Assembly: GCA_002633005.1 (NCBI GenBank)
Contig: NMRA01000095.1
Coordinates: 373,881-437,880 of the forward strand
Source of the DNA: Phoronis australis
Taxonomy: Eukaryota; Phoronida; Phoronidae
Direction of reading: 5' to 3'
Length of the DNA: 64,000 nucleotides
Numbering within the stretch: position 1 is the stretch's first letter; each line of letters begins with the position of its first letter. Below the pieces are notes generated by a model, which was given only the letters and a program-made list of their open reading frames with translations, had not been told where the DNA came from and made no database searches. Positions 35,258 through 47,900 of this stretch are shown piece by piece. Position numbers and translations under genes: made by a program.

Positions 35258-36651
35258 AAAATGCACTTAAAACACTGCTATTTGCTACATTGGCTTAAGA
35301 GTACTATTACTAACAAAGTGTGGGACTGCCCCTACTGAGGTCGTGGGTTGGAATTGGTCACTTGAAAGTTTTAGTCCTCTGCTCTCATTTGGCGATAATT
35401 GTGGTTAAAATTCTGACCTTTAATTTATACTGGCCACTGTTGAATGACACGGAAAACAACTTTTTATAGCCTTAGAAAAGTTGATAGTAAAAATGCAAAT
35501 GCATGCTGGGTTGTAATCTATAGAATATTTCTACTTTATTGAAACTATCCGACTGATAAGACTCATTTTATGAAAGAAGAGGAAAGTGCAATGCCTGGAC
35601 TTTTTGTATTCTATCCACTCATACATGTGTGAGTGCACAGTACCATAATCTCTGTCGGATTGGTGGACATCCGCTGCTGTATTTCTTAAACCCTTTGCAA
35701 GATCTTAATGAGATATTGGAGGTATGTTCCCATCAAGCTGATGATAGATGGTGGCTAGTTTTGGACTGATTGGCCTACTGCTGTTCCCCCTTTGGCAATT
35801 TTAGATTTTTATTTTTATTGATATGTGGGCGCATTATGGTGTCATCCCTGGCTGTCGGTCGTGTGTCTGATGCTGTATCTCCAGATAAATGTTCATGAAA
35901 TTTTGAAGATATGCTCCTTTCATGAGCAGAACAGCGTGTCTAATTTTCGGACAGGTCCCACAACCGGTGTGCACCCTGGTGGCAAGTTTAGTTTTTACGT
36001 TTACCTCTGTATCATCAGAGTTCCTTAACGGATTTTCATAAAATTTGACAAATAACCATCTATTAGTGAGGTGACACCACCTTCCCGTTTTCGGATTCGA
36101 AATATTTTGTTGCACCATTTTTACTGTTTTTGAGTCTGTTTTTTGGCATTCGTTACTCCATCAACCAAACCACTCTAAGGATGATTATGAAAACTGGCGT
36201 ATATGTTCCTACTGTAAAGAGGACAACTGACGATTAAATATTTTGGTTGAGAGTTGGTGAGATATTGCAGTAGGATCTCCAACGTTTGGTATGGTCTCGG
36301 GTTAAGCTGTTTTTCTGAGTGGTCCAATATCGCGATGGTCTGAATTTTAAATTTAAAGCGCCATTTCCTGCCCGTTACTCGGGAGGGAATCTCACGAAAA
36401 AATGATTTCCTATTTCTGATGGTACGTGATCATTTTTCACTGACGCGGAATGCTGCACCCAGTAAGTCCGCTAATTGTATGCAGAATTATTGAAAAACGA
36501 CTTTATTAATGTTCAAATTAAATGTCATAAAATGTTTTCAAAAGCAACCGACCTAACCTATATTAAGACTCTGTAAAGTGTAATCACCATTCAAAGGAGC
36601 AGGTGTTTAATTTCAATTGTTACAATTTTATTAGTTTTGATTGTGTTACAG

Positions 36652-36749
36652 TTCACACTGGCACAACAAGACAGACAACTGAAAAACTACAAAGTATTGA
36701 ATCGATTTTTATTTTGTGTTGGAGTCTGTTATGCTCATGTGTTTTCAAG
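36652..36749 (+). CDS. Candidate exon of unidentified long-intron gene
   Basis: Good splice sites: TTGATTGTGTTACAG before 36652 and GTGAGT at 36750. Two of the three frames are open. Entering in phase 1 it reads HTGTTRQTTEKLQSIE and leaves in phase 0, compatible with 26281 upstream and 42566 downstream. Entering in phase 0 it reads FTLAQQDRQLKNYKVL and leaves in phase 2, compatible with 39591. The two chains exclude each other, so the coding frame is undecided, and it could also be untranslated. Confidence 0.3.
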
Positions 36750-39590
36750 GTGAGTTTCGCTGTGCAGTATTAATGAGACTTGTTATTTTTGATGTTTTAT
36801 TTATGAAAATATTTTAAAATGTTGTTAAATTTTGTTTATATCCACATGTTTGCCAGAGGATCAGGAAATTAGTAATTATTGATAAACATTGTTCAATGCT
36901 TATTGACAAACAACATTTTCATGAGGAAATGTAACTAAACTTGATTGTGTATTTAAACTGACACTATAGAAATTACATCTACCGTAATTATGTTGTCCCT
37001 TATTTAATAAAATCATCTGAGAGTTGGTCAATGCTAGTTTTTCTCAAGTTCTTATTGAAGTGTGAAATGATATAATTACCAATCTAGATCAACGAGCCAT
37101 GTTTGGGGTAACGCCCACCCGCAAAATTCGTTAATTTTCATGAATTCCCGTGTGTGGTGCGTTGTTCATTCCTTGTAGTGTTCACTTACCAATTATATGA
37201 CCGAGACTGCCTTGGAAGTGCCCATGTCTTTGTAGATGCACGTCTCGGGTGTGAATTTTAGTTCATAAAATATACGAAACTGCGAGTTTCAGCGGCACCT
37301 TGCCTCTAGTCTCTTACTTACTCTCATGCAACTGAGTCCAATCTGATTATCTAGCTGAACTGACCATTCTGTTAAACTTGCACCCCTGACTTTCACAAAA
37401 GTTTGTGTTTTTCAACTACCATGCTATCATAGCCCACTCCGTACGAACCCCTTGGTTTTTAGTTCCTGAAGCCCCCCTGGACAGTAACGGGGGTGAGTAG
37501 GGTACCAGCTATGATATACATGAGTAAACAACTCCCATCTCTGACACAAAATCATCTTGTGATAAACAGCAGTTGGTCGTTAGTAATTTTCAAATAATAA
37601 ATCGCCACCCAAAAATCAATCCATTACGGTCTTGAATAACATCCAATCACATGTTGTGACAGCTAGCATTGTTACTTTGCTTACTTTTGTTCTGGCGTAT
37701 TCTAGCAACCAAAAAGTGGATTTGCTCCCCCTCTGTTTGAGATCTTTATTAATCTCCACTACAAAAGCACCTTTACAAATCTAGGCAACCATGGTATCAA
37801 ATCTCAGAACAGGCTTTGTTTGGCCAATAAAGGTTCTTGAAATCTGCAGTATTGTGTGTTAGCCTGTTATCAATCTCTATTGTCTACTGCATATAACAAC
37901 CATTGTCTAGCGAGATGTGACTTTAGCTGGTAGGTTTATACTTGATTCAGGTAAACTATAGCCAACAATAGCGGTACAAACAGTTGGCAGATAACTGGGG
38001 ATAAGTTGCTGTGCTCCTGATTCAAGTCGAATTTTACGTCTTGTGACGAAACTTTTGTCATCTCCAATCGGCCGTATGAGGAACTGAGAGCGAACCTAAT
38101 GTAGGAGCTGAATTTAAACATGTAAGTTGGAAGGATTAATAAGTAATGGCTGATAGTAGGCTTTTTACTAATAATTTTTTATTTTAAAATCTGGGGTTTC
38201 CAATATTTGATTTGAGAAAGAATAAAATTCAATTCATGTAACTGGTGTCATGGTCCAGGTACTTTTTCCATGTAATTTATAATGCTTGGGATGATGTTAA
38301 GTTTTATTGCTGGCAATAAGAAGTGAAAAGTTTACAGTTTTACAACACTGCTGATGTGTTGGAGTATACACTATTGTACCCATGACATGCCATAAATTGA
38401 ACAAGTAACAGAAATCAGACCATGCACTCAGTAGACACCTGATTACACTGTGTTCTTCTGAACCCTTAAATAAATAAAACTGGGAAAGAAGTCCTCTGCC
38501 TGTCTGTAGTGTATGGTACGACATTTTGGAGAGATTTTGATGGAACTTTCAGAAAAGTTTTAATTAAAATGGTTAAATGTCAACACTTGCTACTTCCTAG
38601 ATTACCTCAGTGACCAGTTCTCAATACCTTTATTTACCTGTATAGTGGTGTTCAACTGTTGGAACACTAGCCTGAGGGTTGTACACTGCTGCTGGTCTAA
38701 ATCACTAGTTTGCATTATCATTACCGTAGTTTATCTTCTTCATCTAAATGGGGATTAAGTTTTATGGATTGTGTTAAAAACTCAGCGTGTTTCACAGCAC
38801 CTCCTTCTTCGTCAAGATAGATTTGTACAGGAGCTGGTGTCATCAAGAAACCTGTTTATTGGGTACGCTGATCTTAGGTCCTTTCAGGGTGGGTGGAGCG
38901 TAGCATTTACCTTTATGGCAATAAAACACTGGTTAATATAATGGGTTACGTGACTTGCAATGCACACGTCAGAAAATTTGAGAAGTTGAGTACGTAAGGG
39001 GTGTTCGTTTTCCACTCGTCTGATTCGGCTCCTGTATTTTTTTCAACCTCTGCAAACGAAAGAATTTTAGTTACACCTTTATTTTACAAAATATTCGAAA
39101 GAGTGCAATGTACCCTGAAAGTGTGTCAAAGAGTTGTGTTTGGAGTGTGGTAGTTGGGCTGTCGTAATGTACTTCTGTAAGTTTTTATTTTATGCCACAG
39201 GCGTAAGTATTCAGTAGTAAGTACATATTGAGTAAATACAGTTTGTTGGCAGGGCATCTGCAGTCTATGAGTGCTGTCAGGTTTTGCGTCTGAAGTCTCG
39301 TCCACGCACAAACTTACTTTAAAACGACTAGCACTTAAGTGCAACTTGGCCACACTTTAAGTGGAGCATCGACACACATCTGATAACTAGTGGGAGGCAG
39401 TGTAAAATTTTTGATGAAAAAATTTAGAATTATGTAAGGATTAATCGATAATTAAATTTATGAACAAATGTGTTAATTAATATCAGTTAACTATTTTGAA
39501 AGTCACAAATATTTTAGAACAGGACTTGTTATTGTGTTCACAGTCAAGGTACAACTAGTCAGTCTTGACCAAATTAAGATTGCATTGCAG

Positions 39591-39746
39591 ATTTGGATGT
39601 ATTAATTGTATGAAACAACCCAATACATGGCTGCTGGTAAATTTCGTGCGAGATTCGTGCATCGCAATATCCATGATACAACACACGCACATCATCGGAA
39701 AACCACATAAACTATTCTTTGGCTGTGCCCGGCTTATGTCGACAAG
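39591..39746 (+). CDS. Candidate exon, alternative chain
   Basis: Only the phase-2 frame is open over 156 bases, reading FGCINCMKQPNTW, then IGKPHKLFFGCARL. It runs from CATTGCAG to a GTAAAT donor at 39747, again in phase 2. The pyrimidine tract is weak. No domain recognised; may be chance. Confidence 0.2.
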
Positions 39747-40278
39747 GTAAATGGTCGCTGGTTAGGTGAATAAAAAATGAGTGTGGTTTTAAATTACTTT
39801 TCTCTGTGAATTAAAAAATGTAGGAAACGACCTCCAATTCTGAAAGAAAAAGTTATGGAGTTGAACGGTTAAAATATGCAGGTTGTGTAATTAGTTTTAT
39901 GACAAAACCTGTCAGGTAGATGGACAAACTCCTACAGAGCTTGTTGCTCTTGGGTATTGACACAGTTCCAATTTGTCATTGATTTTTTTAAGTTATCCTA
40001 ATTTATATTGTGGTCTTTGTCTACTTCAAATCTGCAGAAATGGGGGACCTCACAGATTTAATTTTTCTGTTGCAGCTGCCTAAACAAAGGCACCTCTGAC
40101 AAAAACATGTAATTTACAAATAAGTACTTGAAAAGCCAGCTATGAAATTAATGCATGAAATCCTACAAGATGTATGTATACTTCTGAGTTTTCAGATTTT
40201 CTTACATCGACATTAGTAATCATGCTGGATTCTGAGTACCTTTTGTGTCTTCTACACAACACGTTACACCATCTCTTT

Positions 40279-40436
40279 CAGGGGCGGATCCAGGATTTTG
40301 AGTTAGGGTGGGCCAGGACAGAGTATTAGCCAGGATTTTTTCCGTCAGACATTCGCACCCCCGAACTGCCAAATGTAATCTGGGAGAATTTAAGGGGGGC
40401 CATAGCCCCCTCGGCCCCTCTTTAAATCCGCCACTG
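40279..40436. mobile_element. Short hAT-type MITE (158 bp)
   Basis: Begins CAGGGGCGGATCCAGGATTT and ends AAATCCGCCACTG, the inverted-repeat ends common to small hAT-derived elements across animals. No coding capacity. Flanks (ATCTCTTT / TCTTTTGT) only partly resemble an 8-bp duplication, so it is an old insertion or the ends are trimmed. Confidence 0.7.
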
Positions 40437-40580
40437 TCTTTTGTCTTTGATGTTTTATTTTGATGCCACTCTTTTTTCTATGAAATAAGAAAAATTAGGG
40501 GGTCATGGACTGCGTAATTGGACCTTCTCAACACCCCGCCAATTTCAAGGTCACGAATCTCGCTGAATTTGACTAATAGT

Positions 40581-41180
40581 CTATCCTGTTTTGTTACACT
40601 TGAGTTTTGGTAATTGAAATTGGGGCACAAGGATCTAAACATTTAACCCAAAATGAAGCAAACATTTTCCGTTCTACTTCCTAGAAAAGTATTTCCCTCT
40701 GACCACCAGGTACACAAGGCCAAAAGAATGAATAAATCGTTTAAAAGTTCGTGTTAAACGAGAAGGAGAATGCCAAATGTGATTTGGAGTAAAATGATAA
40801 GATCCCTTTCTCAGATGTCACTTCGTTATTTAACACCATATTCACGAACTCAACTCAAAATCCACATATTTCAGCTTTGAATAATAACCTCATTACAAAT
40901 AAGGAAGCAATAATATTCTAAAGGTTTTGTTTTTAAACAATGGCTGCTTTACCACATTTTCTCAAGTTGTGTCGAACCATTTTTTAAAAGTACAGTATGC
41001 GCATATTGCCCTCATCTCATTGTTAACGCAGCAATGAAACCGCCCCCTGTTGTCATTAACGTTAACTTTTGATTTAGACTACTTACTGTTATGAAAATGG
41101 TCTCTCTGTTTCTGTACTTGAAATAGACATTATTTCTGGACTTGGAAAGAGCTTTCGATTTTTGGTTGAGACCTAATTCA
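40581..41180. repeat. 0.6-kb direct duplication, first copy
   Basis: Nearly identical to 41182-41784; differences are a handful of substitutions and 1-2 base indels (for example GAAGC/GAAAC and ACAAAT/ACACAAAT). It ends at the single N at 41181. Confidence 0.95.
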
Positions 41181-41181
41181 N

Positions 41182-41784
41182 CTATCCTGTTTTGTTACAC
41201 TTGAGTTTTGGTAATTGAAATTGGGGCACAAGGATCTAAACATTTAACCCAAAATGAAACAAACATTTTCCGTTCTACTTCCTAGAAAAGTATTTTCCTC
41301 TGACCACCAGGTACACAAGGCCAAAAGAATGAATAAATCGTTTAAAAGTTCGTGTTAAAACGAGAAGGAGAATGCCAAATGTGATTTCGAGTAAAATGAT
41401 AAAATCCCTTTCTCAGATGTCGCTTCGTTATTTAACACCATATTCACGAACTCAACTCAAAATCCACATATTTCAGCTTTGAATAATAACCTCATTACAC
41501 AAATAAGGAAGCAATAATATTCTAAAGGTTTTGTTTTTAAACAATGGCTGCTTTACCACATTTTCTCAAGTTGTGTCGAACCATTTTTTAAAAGTACAGT
41601 ATGCGCATATTGCCCTCATCTCATTGTTAACGCAGCAATGAAACCGCCCCCTGTTGTCATTAACGTTAACTTTTGATTTAGACTACTTACTGTTATGAAA
41701 ATGGTCTCTCTGTTTCTGTACTTGAAATAGACATTATTTCTGGACTTGGAAAGAGCTTTCGATTTTTGGTTGAGACCTAATTCA
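41182..41784. repeat. 0.6-kb direct duplication, second copy
   Basis: Second copy, immediately after the N. Junction at an N and near-identity point to two alleles placed in tandem by the assembler. A real recent duplication is the alternative. No coding content seen in either copy. Confidence 0.95.
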
Positions 41785-42565
41785 ACAAGTTCATCTTGTC
41801 AGTTGGAGCACGGTCTCTTGAAGTCACGTAACATCAGTTAGTGCAAACTCAAAAATCACATTCTATCTGAGTAAGGAGCGACTTCAGACCAATTTTATTT
41901 TGGGTCTATGTAAAAAATCTAATGTTAGTTACTTCGATTGTGAGTGGATTTACAGCCGATGATTTAGATTTTGTCCACCAAGCTGGAAAGTTCCTTACAG
42001 CACTGGAATGTCTTATTTGACAAAGAATCTGCTGATTCCCCGGCATTTGTGGGAATTCATATTTAGTTAAAACTGTGACAGGCATTGATACAAAGGTCAC
42101 CACGACCCCTTATGAACAATAATAGAACTCTTGGTAAAGCTGTTGTTGAAATGGTAATAAAATTTATAACAATATTAATGTCTGAAGACTAAAGAGGGTT
42201 ACATTAAATCTAACAGAACTCTTGTATTATTCAGATATCCCATACCAGTGGCCAACAATCAGATGCATTGTCCACTGATTTCTATGCAAAGAGCTCATTA
42301 ATAGTATTCTACTGTGCCAGCATTATGTTTCTCACAATGAGGTGTATGGTGAATTCACCATACAAGTCTCAGTACTTTATTATTCCCTGGTGTATTGTTG
42401 CTGGACTCTATTATTACTATTGTGGGCAATTGAATCCTTGCTGGACAATCATTTGTATTTTTTCACTGAGCTCAGCTCAGAGCTATTGTGCGGTGCACAA
42501 TAGGGGTGTTATATAATCAACCAATATTCTCCCTCATATGTATTATTTTCTGTTTGTTTCCACAG

Positions 42566-42702
42566 TTGGAAGCAAGCTTTAGGCAGGCACACACCTTGAT
42601 TTCACAGAACCCCTGTGATCACCGACCTCTGCACTGGTGGTTTAATTGGTCGCACCCACTGGAACCTGTTTTGACTGAAGACACCTGTTTTGTTGTAGAC
42701 AG
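42566..42702 (+). CDS. Candidate coding exon of unidentified gene
   Basis: Among the stronger exon candidates in this half of the window. Acceptor TTCTGTTTGTTTCCACAG (ending 42565) has a long pyrimidine tract, and the donor is a consensus GTGAGT at 42703. Only one frame is open: phase 0 in, phase 2 out. It reads LEASFRQAHTLISQNP, then HWWFNWSHPLEPVL, then TCFVVDR, with mixed composition and three tryptophans, unlike translated intron. I do not recognise the family. A 39-base segment at 43139-43177 with a GTAGGT donor could follow in phase 2 but lacks a good acceptor. Confidence 0.45.
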
Positions 42703-45291
42703 GTGAGTTGCTTTGGTTTGTCTTTGTTGTTGGTAAATTTTTACCTGTCTGTACTCAACATGTGGCGCTGATCCGTTCATGACGCCCAGTTTTAGGTATA
42801 TACTGAATAACTGAAACATTGAACCAGTGTACTGATTATGCATAAAGTTTCTGTGTACATAAGAAAGTGGCAAAAATCCTCCAAAAGAAATTGGGAAAAT
42901 TATGTAATAAGAATGAATTAAAGAATTTAAATAAACTGAGCTGAAAACCAAGAAACTGATAAGGAACAAAAGACGATTGTTTAAACACATTACCTCGTTT
43001 TGCCTACATTGTTAGAAGTGCCATTCAAGTTTGTCACCGAAGACAATAAGATTTCAACTAGTGATTTAATGTTTAGAGCTTCAATTGTTTTAAATTTCAA
43101 AGAACAGCTGTTTACAATAAGAATTCTATAAGTAAGACTGCAGGCTGTGTTGTTTCAACCTGACTATCAGTGGTCTCGTCAGGTAGGTACACAGAGGGTA
43201 AAATAGCCTCAGTTGCAAACAAAATAATTTTCCAAATTACGTTTCTTGTTTTCTCAAAAGCTCATTCATACTATACTGAAAATGATTCATTCAACATTTT
43301 GCATTGTCTTCATTGATGAGTCATGTACCTTACACACTTGGCAATGAATGAACTAACACGCTTTAGTTTTTTCAAAAATTGATGAACGATACTGTTCTCG
43401 CATATTTTATGCTACTGTAGGTTTATCAGTGTAGGAAGCAATGGAATTTTGTAGGGTGCAGCAATAGTCATTTTTCGAAGGTCCTTTCTACAGTCTGTTG
43501 TCGTGTGACAAAGAAATGTCCACTGGTTTCAATAGTTAAGCTATTGTCAGCTGTGACTACCAGGTAATAACAGACAAATCATGGCTAAGTCTGTTCCCTA
43601 ATTTACCATAGCTACCTCCAGACAATATTGTGAAAAATTGTGTACCATCAATCACAGCAGTGTTAGAGGTCTTGAACAATGAACAAAGACTGTTATTTGT
43701 ATCTGGAATTGATTTGATTTTACTGTAGCTTAGAATGTTAATCGAAATGCTGAGTGATGGGGCATGTTCCAAGGAACTGGCTTAAGCTTATTTTTGACTT
43801 AAGTCTAAGAATTGTCTTTACTTCAAAATTTTGAAACTCCCTCATCTGGTAAGTTAGTCAAAACTGAGACAAAAATTTTAATCAAACTTAAGATCTCTTT
43901 CTTGAAACGGACAGAGACAAATTTAAGTTTTATCTTAAAACTGACTGAAATTTAAGATTTGTCTTAGCTAAGTCAATTTTCATGGAGCGCTCCCTGGACT
44001 GTTGGCACAAAATTGCATTTTTCAACAGTAATGTTAGAACACGTCTTGAAACTTCTCAACACTATCTTGAGAAAGAGTCCAACAATTTTGACTGTGTTTG
44101 AATTTTCTAGTAGTCGAAACTTTGTCTCGGAATTTTTGTTAGAGCTTTCAGTAATGCTGAGGTTTTACCGGGAATTGACGGATGATTGATGACAATGGAT
44201 TTTTGTTCAGTTGTCATAATAACATTTCGAAGCCTGAAAACACTTTACTGGCCTTGTTGAAAATCAACAATTGTGAATCATGGAGTGAGCGGTATGTTGT
44301 TTGTTTGCCTATATTATGTTAGAACACTTTTCTGAAGCAGGAAACTGTTCTGCTAGATGTATGACTGAGTAATATCGTAGTGTTATTGGTGACTACCACT
44401 AGTATTCATGTTGATATTACAATAGACAACTAAGGGTGGGAAAGGACAGAGTCACTTTCTTATTTGATATTCGCACAATCAAGCATAGTACGATAAAAAT
44501 TCTTCAACTTGAGACCAAAATAATTGCTAGATTTGCCATGTTTCGATTTTTGAGAAGCTTACCACTTTGTTGCAAGTGCTCAAATTTTTGTGCCATACAA
44601 ACCAAGTTAAACGCAAAGTAAATTTTCATGAAATGCTATTGTTGTTGATAAATTGAACAAAATGAAATTTCACCCTCCGACATTTTGTTTCTCAAATTGA
44701 TGACCTTAATATTGCAGTATTAATATTTTTAGTAGAGAATTCATTTTCAATTGTAATTTGGACTTTTTAAAAGATTTTTGTAATGTCTGCACCTTCGCGG
44801 TGTTTCTCAATTCTTCGTCTTATGCTTTAAAGCAATTTTGAAACTGTCTGGGTGTGTTGGCATAGTCCTCATGTTGTAGATTTATGTTTGCCTGTTTAAG
44901 ATTCAGTCTTTTCAATGCCAACAAGGATCCTAAACTGTGATTGTATCAGCTCTGTCCATCTTATGCAACTCTCCTGTAGACTGGACAATTGACCATTGTC
45001 CAGCCACCATTCAAAGCACCCCTACACTCTCCAGTCAGACAATGTAGTGCAGTGGGTGCCAGTCCCAACAATTCACCTCTATTGTTAACTCCAGAACAAT
45101 CACTGCTTTATCCATTATTCCTGGATTGTATATCATTTAAATTTCAATTTACATCCATGTCTCTCCCACCATATCAGGACATGGGTCCCCATAACCTGTA
45201 TACGAACAATGTGGCCTGTTTCTCCATTGTTTATGCCAGTTAAAGTTAGGTCATTGGGCTTTCTGTTTGGTTCCTCTGTCATATCCTTCAG

Positions 45292-45404
45292 TCTTCTTCA
45301 TCTGGTGCCCTGGCTGACAGTCTTCCATTGGCTAATCCAACTCTATTGTTGTTTGTTGAGACACCATCTCTGCATGTGTTGCCATTGTCTCAGGAGACTA
45401 TGAT
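45292..45404 (+). CDS. Candidate coding exon of unidentified gene
   Basis: Acceptor with a strong pyrimidine tract (TTTGGTTCCTCTGTCATATCCTTCAG region, ending 45291) and donor GTGAGT at 45405. Only the phase-0 frame is open through to the donor, leaving phase 2. It reads SSSGALADSLPLANPTLLLF, then VETPSLHVLPLSQETM. A serine- and proline-rich open stretch at 44972-45127 (reading NNSPLLLTPEQ) may be another exon nearby but has no clear donor. Confidence 0.4.
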
Positions 45405-46561
45405 GTGAGTACATGGGAATTATTATTCCAGCTTTTGTAACCGCCAAGTTCACTGACCCACTCTTGTTCATGTAACTAAGATTATTTACACAAAGATTGC
45501 ACATTTAAAATTCATGTTGTCTGTCTGAATGAAGCTAATTTACAATAATTTCACTGACGCTGTAATGGTGGTATATTACACTGAAATAAAGCACCGTAGT
45601 ACATTCAACCTCTATAGTGGCCTTGGCCCTCGGCTATGTTTGTGCTAACCTGTAACATTTCGTAATATTACACGTTCCTCTAATTAAAATTTTGTCTTCA
45701 TCTTGAAATATCTAAGTAACTACCAACTGTCCATGGATAAAACCTCACATTTTCTGAAACTTGGAGTCGAGACAAATCTATTCATGTCATTCGCAACACT
45801 GGCTGTCGAGTGTCACGTGACCGTGTGTTTTGGGGGGTAAATGTTGTTTTTAAGGCGCATTCGTTGAGATGGAGAAAAATTCCTAAAACCTACATTCATT
45901 ACATTCATTAAACTTTCTGTTGTAAAACTTAAATGGAAATGATGAAAAATTGTGTAAGAGATTTTCGGCAACAGCCACTTAGACAACCAGCCAGGTTTGA
46001 TAGCTGCTATTCAGTGGTGAACACTGGTTCTCAAAGTGTGACTGCGCCAATGACAATTTGACATTGAGAGATTACACTGCCAGAAAATTCAAACACAGCT
46101 AAAATTGAATAATTTTCAAAACATGTTTTGGTAACTTGTAACAAAAACTGATCATTATTGTTCCCAGTTGTAGATCTAATTGCCTCTGGGTCTGTGTGCC
46201 TCACATTTATGCTCCGCAGGACACTTTGCTCAAGGTAACATACCTGGAGTGAAGACCACTGTGACCAGTCCATGTCTCTGAAAATTTCTATTTGCTTTTC
46301 TGTTGTATTTTGCCATCATAACAGTTGCGCTACCGTACTTATTGTCAGCACTCAAACTGCGTTATTTGAACAGGAAGCAATTAAATGACCTAACAGTATT
46401 TAGTTACTGACCTAAGTCTGTGATCATGGGCAGTTTTATATTTGAAAGATTTGGTTTTCTCATTGACCGTGAAATATGATGTCTTTTTGTGAAACTGAAT
46501 CGTAGTAAATAATCCTTTTAACGAGAAAATTTCCCCAAATTTTTAATAATTAATTTCAAAG

Positions 46562-46706
46562 AAGATTGAATCTTGTTGAAACGTCTCTCTTTGATGACCT
46601 AGTTCAGTTTGTGAAATCAAAAAGATTACCTCAAATTAAGGAATTTTGTTACAAAGCAAATAAACATACCTGTTCATTTTTGCCTGGGGGGATTTTTACT
46701 GAGGAG
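46562..46706 (+). CDS. Candidate coding exon of unidentified gene
   Basis: Phase 2 in, phase 0 out, matching the phase left by the exon at 45292. The donor is GTAAGC at 46707; the acceptor is AAAG at 46558-46561 or AAG at 46564, both giving the same frame. It reads LNLVETSLFDDLVQFV, then KEFCYKANKHTC, then FLPGGIFTEE. The pattern of leucines, charged residues and few glycines suggests alpha-helical repeats. The product is not identified. Confidence 0.45.
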
Positions 46707-47574
46707 GTAAGCTTTTAATTCCTCATTTGTTGTAATATGTGGATAGCGGTTTAGTAACAGTCCAAATAGTTAGAGTAGATTTAAAAAAATCAACAACTGA
46801 TATATTCTGTAGTGTTTTTTGTCTGATAACGAGACATCCAGTAAAAATCGTCAGTTTGGGATACAATATAGCCGACAAAGGCCGCTAATGTGAACCCCTA
46901 GCACATGTGAATAAATATATAGTTAATTGCTTTAGTCACACAGTTCCCATTGTGGTAAATTGGAGTACCTTACCGTACCAGCCTGACCAGTTGACAGGTT
47001 TACAGCCACTAATTACCCTCTAGTGTTTTACTCCACCGAATCATTACTTGGGAACAATAGATGATTGTATCAGTCTATTGTAGGTACAAGAGGCCCTAAG
47101 TCTATTGAACTATAACAAGGTCGATTAGTTTAGCAGCCTGATATTGGCTTTTATTGGTTCCTGTTATCGCGCTCATTAATAAATCAGGTTTGGACCAATT
47201 AGGATGTGCATACTGCTGCAATGTTTTTTGGAGTAGTTGAATAGCAACTCCTCCTGGATGCAAATTTGAAACGACCTTGATGCTGTTTGTTCACGAACTT
47301 AAAGCGAGATTCAAACCAGCAATATTCACAGTTAGGTGAAACGTTGCATGACATGTCGGCTGACATCAAAATTGCACGTGTGAATGGCTTTGCTATATGT
47401 CGTGCAACGCATTGCAGGTGTTAGCCGGCAAGGTATGGAGAAGTCAAGCATGATCAACTTTGGGCGACTTTTCAACCCACACTTTGCATAAGTAGGAAGA
47501 ATGGCAGATATGTTCATATTTTGGAGAAAATGGCCAACATTGAATTTCAGACAGATTTACTGTGGTGTTGCCTA

Positions 47575-47900
47575 GTAACAATTTTCTTTGCATATACCTC
47601 AATATCCATTCTTTGATGGATCTTTATGAAATTTGGCAGGTGTGATCATGTTGAGGAGAACACGGCTGGTCGATTTTTGTTCAGTTCTGATTTTCATGGC
47701 GCCCCCTAGTGGTGGCACGTTTGTTGTTTGTGTCTGCCTCACCACCTATGCTTACCTTGAGTTGCTTGATGGATCTTCATGGAGTGAGAGCTTGGTTGGT
47801 GTGTCTATTGTGGCGCGCCCCTTAGTGGCAAATTGTCATTGCATCTGCCTTGATATATATCAAGTTATTTGATGGATCTTCATGAAATTTGAAATTTGTT
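47575..47900. repeat. Degenerate tandem repeat with two CTCF-like sites
   Basis: The phrase GATGGATCTT recurs at 47615, 47768 and 47871. The words GCGCCCCCTAGTGG (47699-47712) and GCGCCCCTTAGTGG (47815-47828) recur 116 bases apart in the same orientation. On the minus strand these read CCACTAGGGGGCGC and CCACTAAGGGGCGC, which fit the CTCF core motif. The unit is about 115-150 bases and diverged. Confidence 0.6.

Larger units (their letters stand above)
26312..36651 (+). other. Intron-like AT-rich sequence
   Basis: Holds two Harbinger-like MITEs (27838, 34906) and a TTTG repeat (34588). A segment at about 28676-28783 with a pyrimidine-rich acceptor is open in one frame but unsupported. A minus-strand 115-codon open frame at 30984-31331 has no domain. 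Confidence 0.4.

Noticed and set aside
42237-42515. Hydrophobic 93-codon open stretch just upstream of the exon at 42566
   Set aside because: No usable donor in the right phase; more likely intron.
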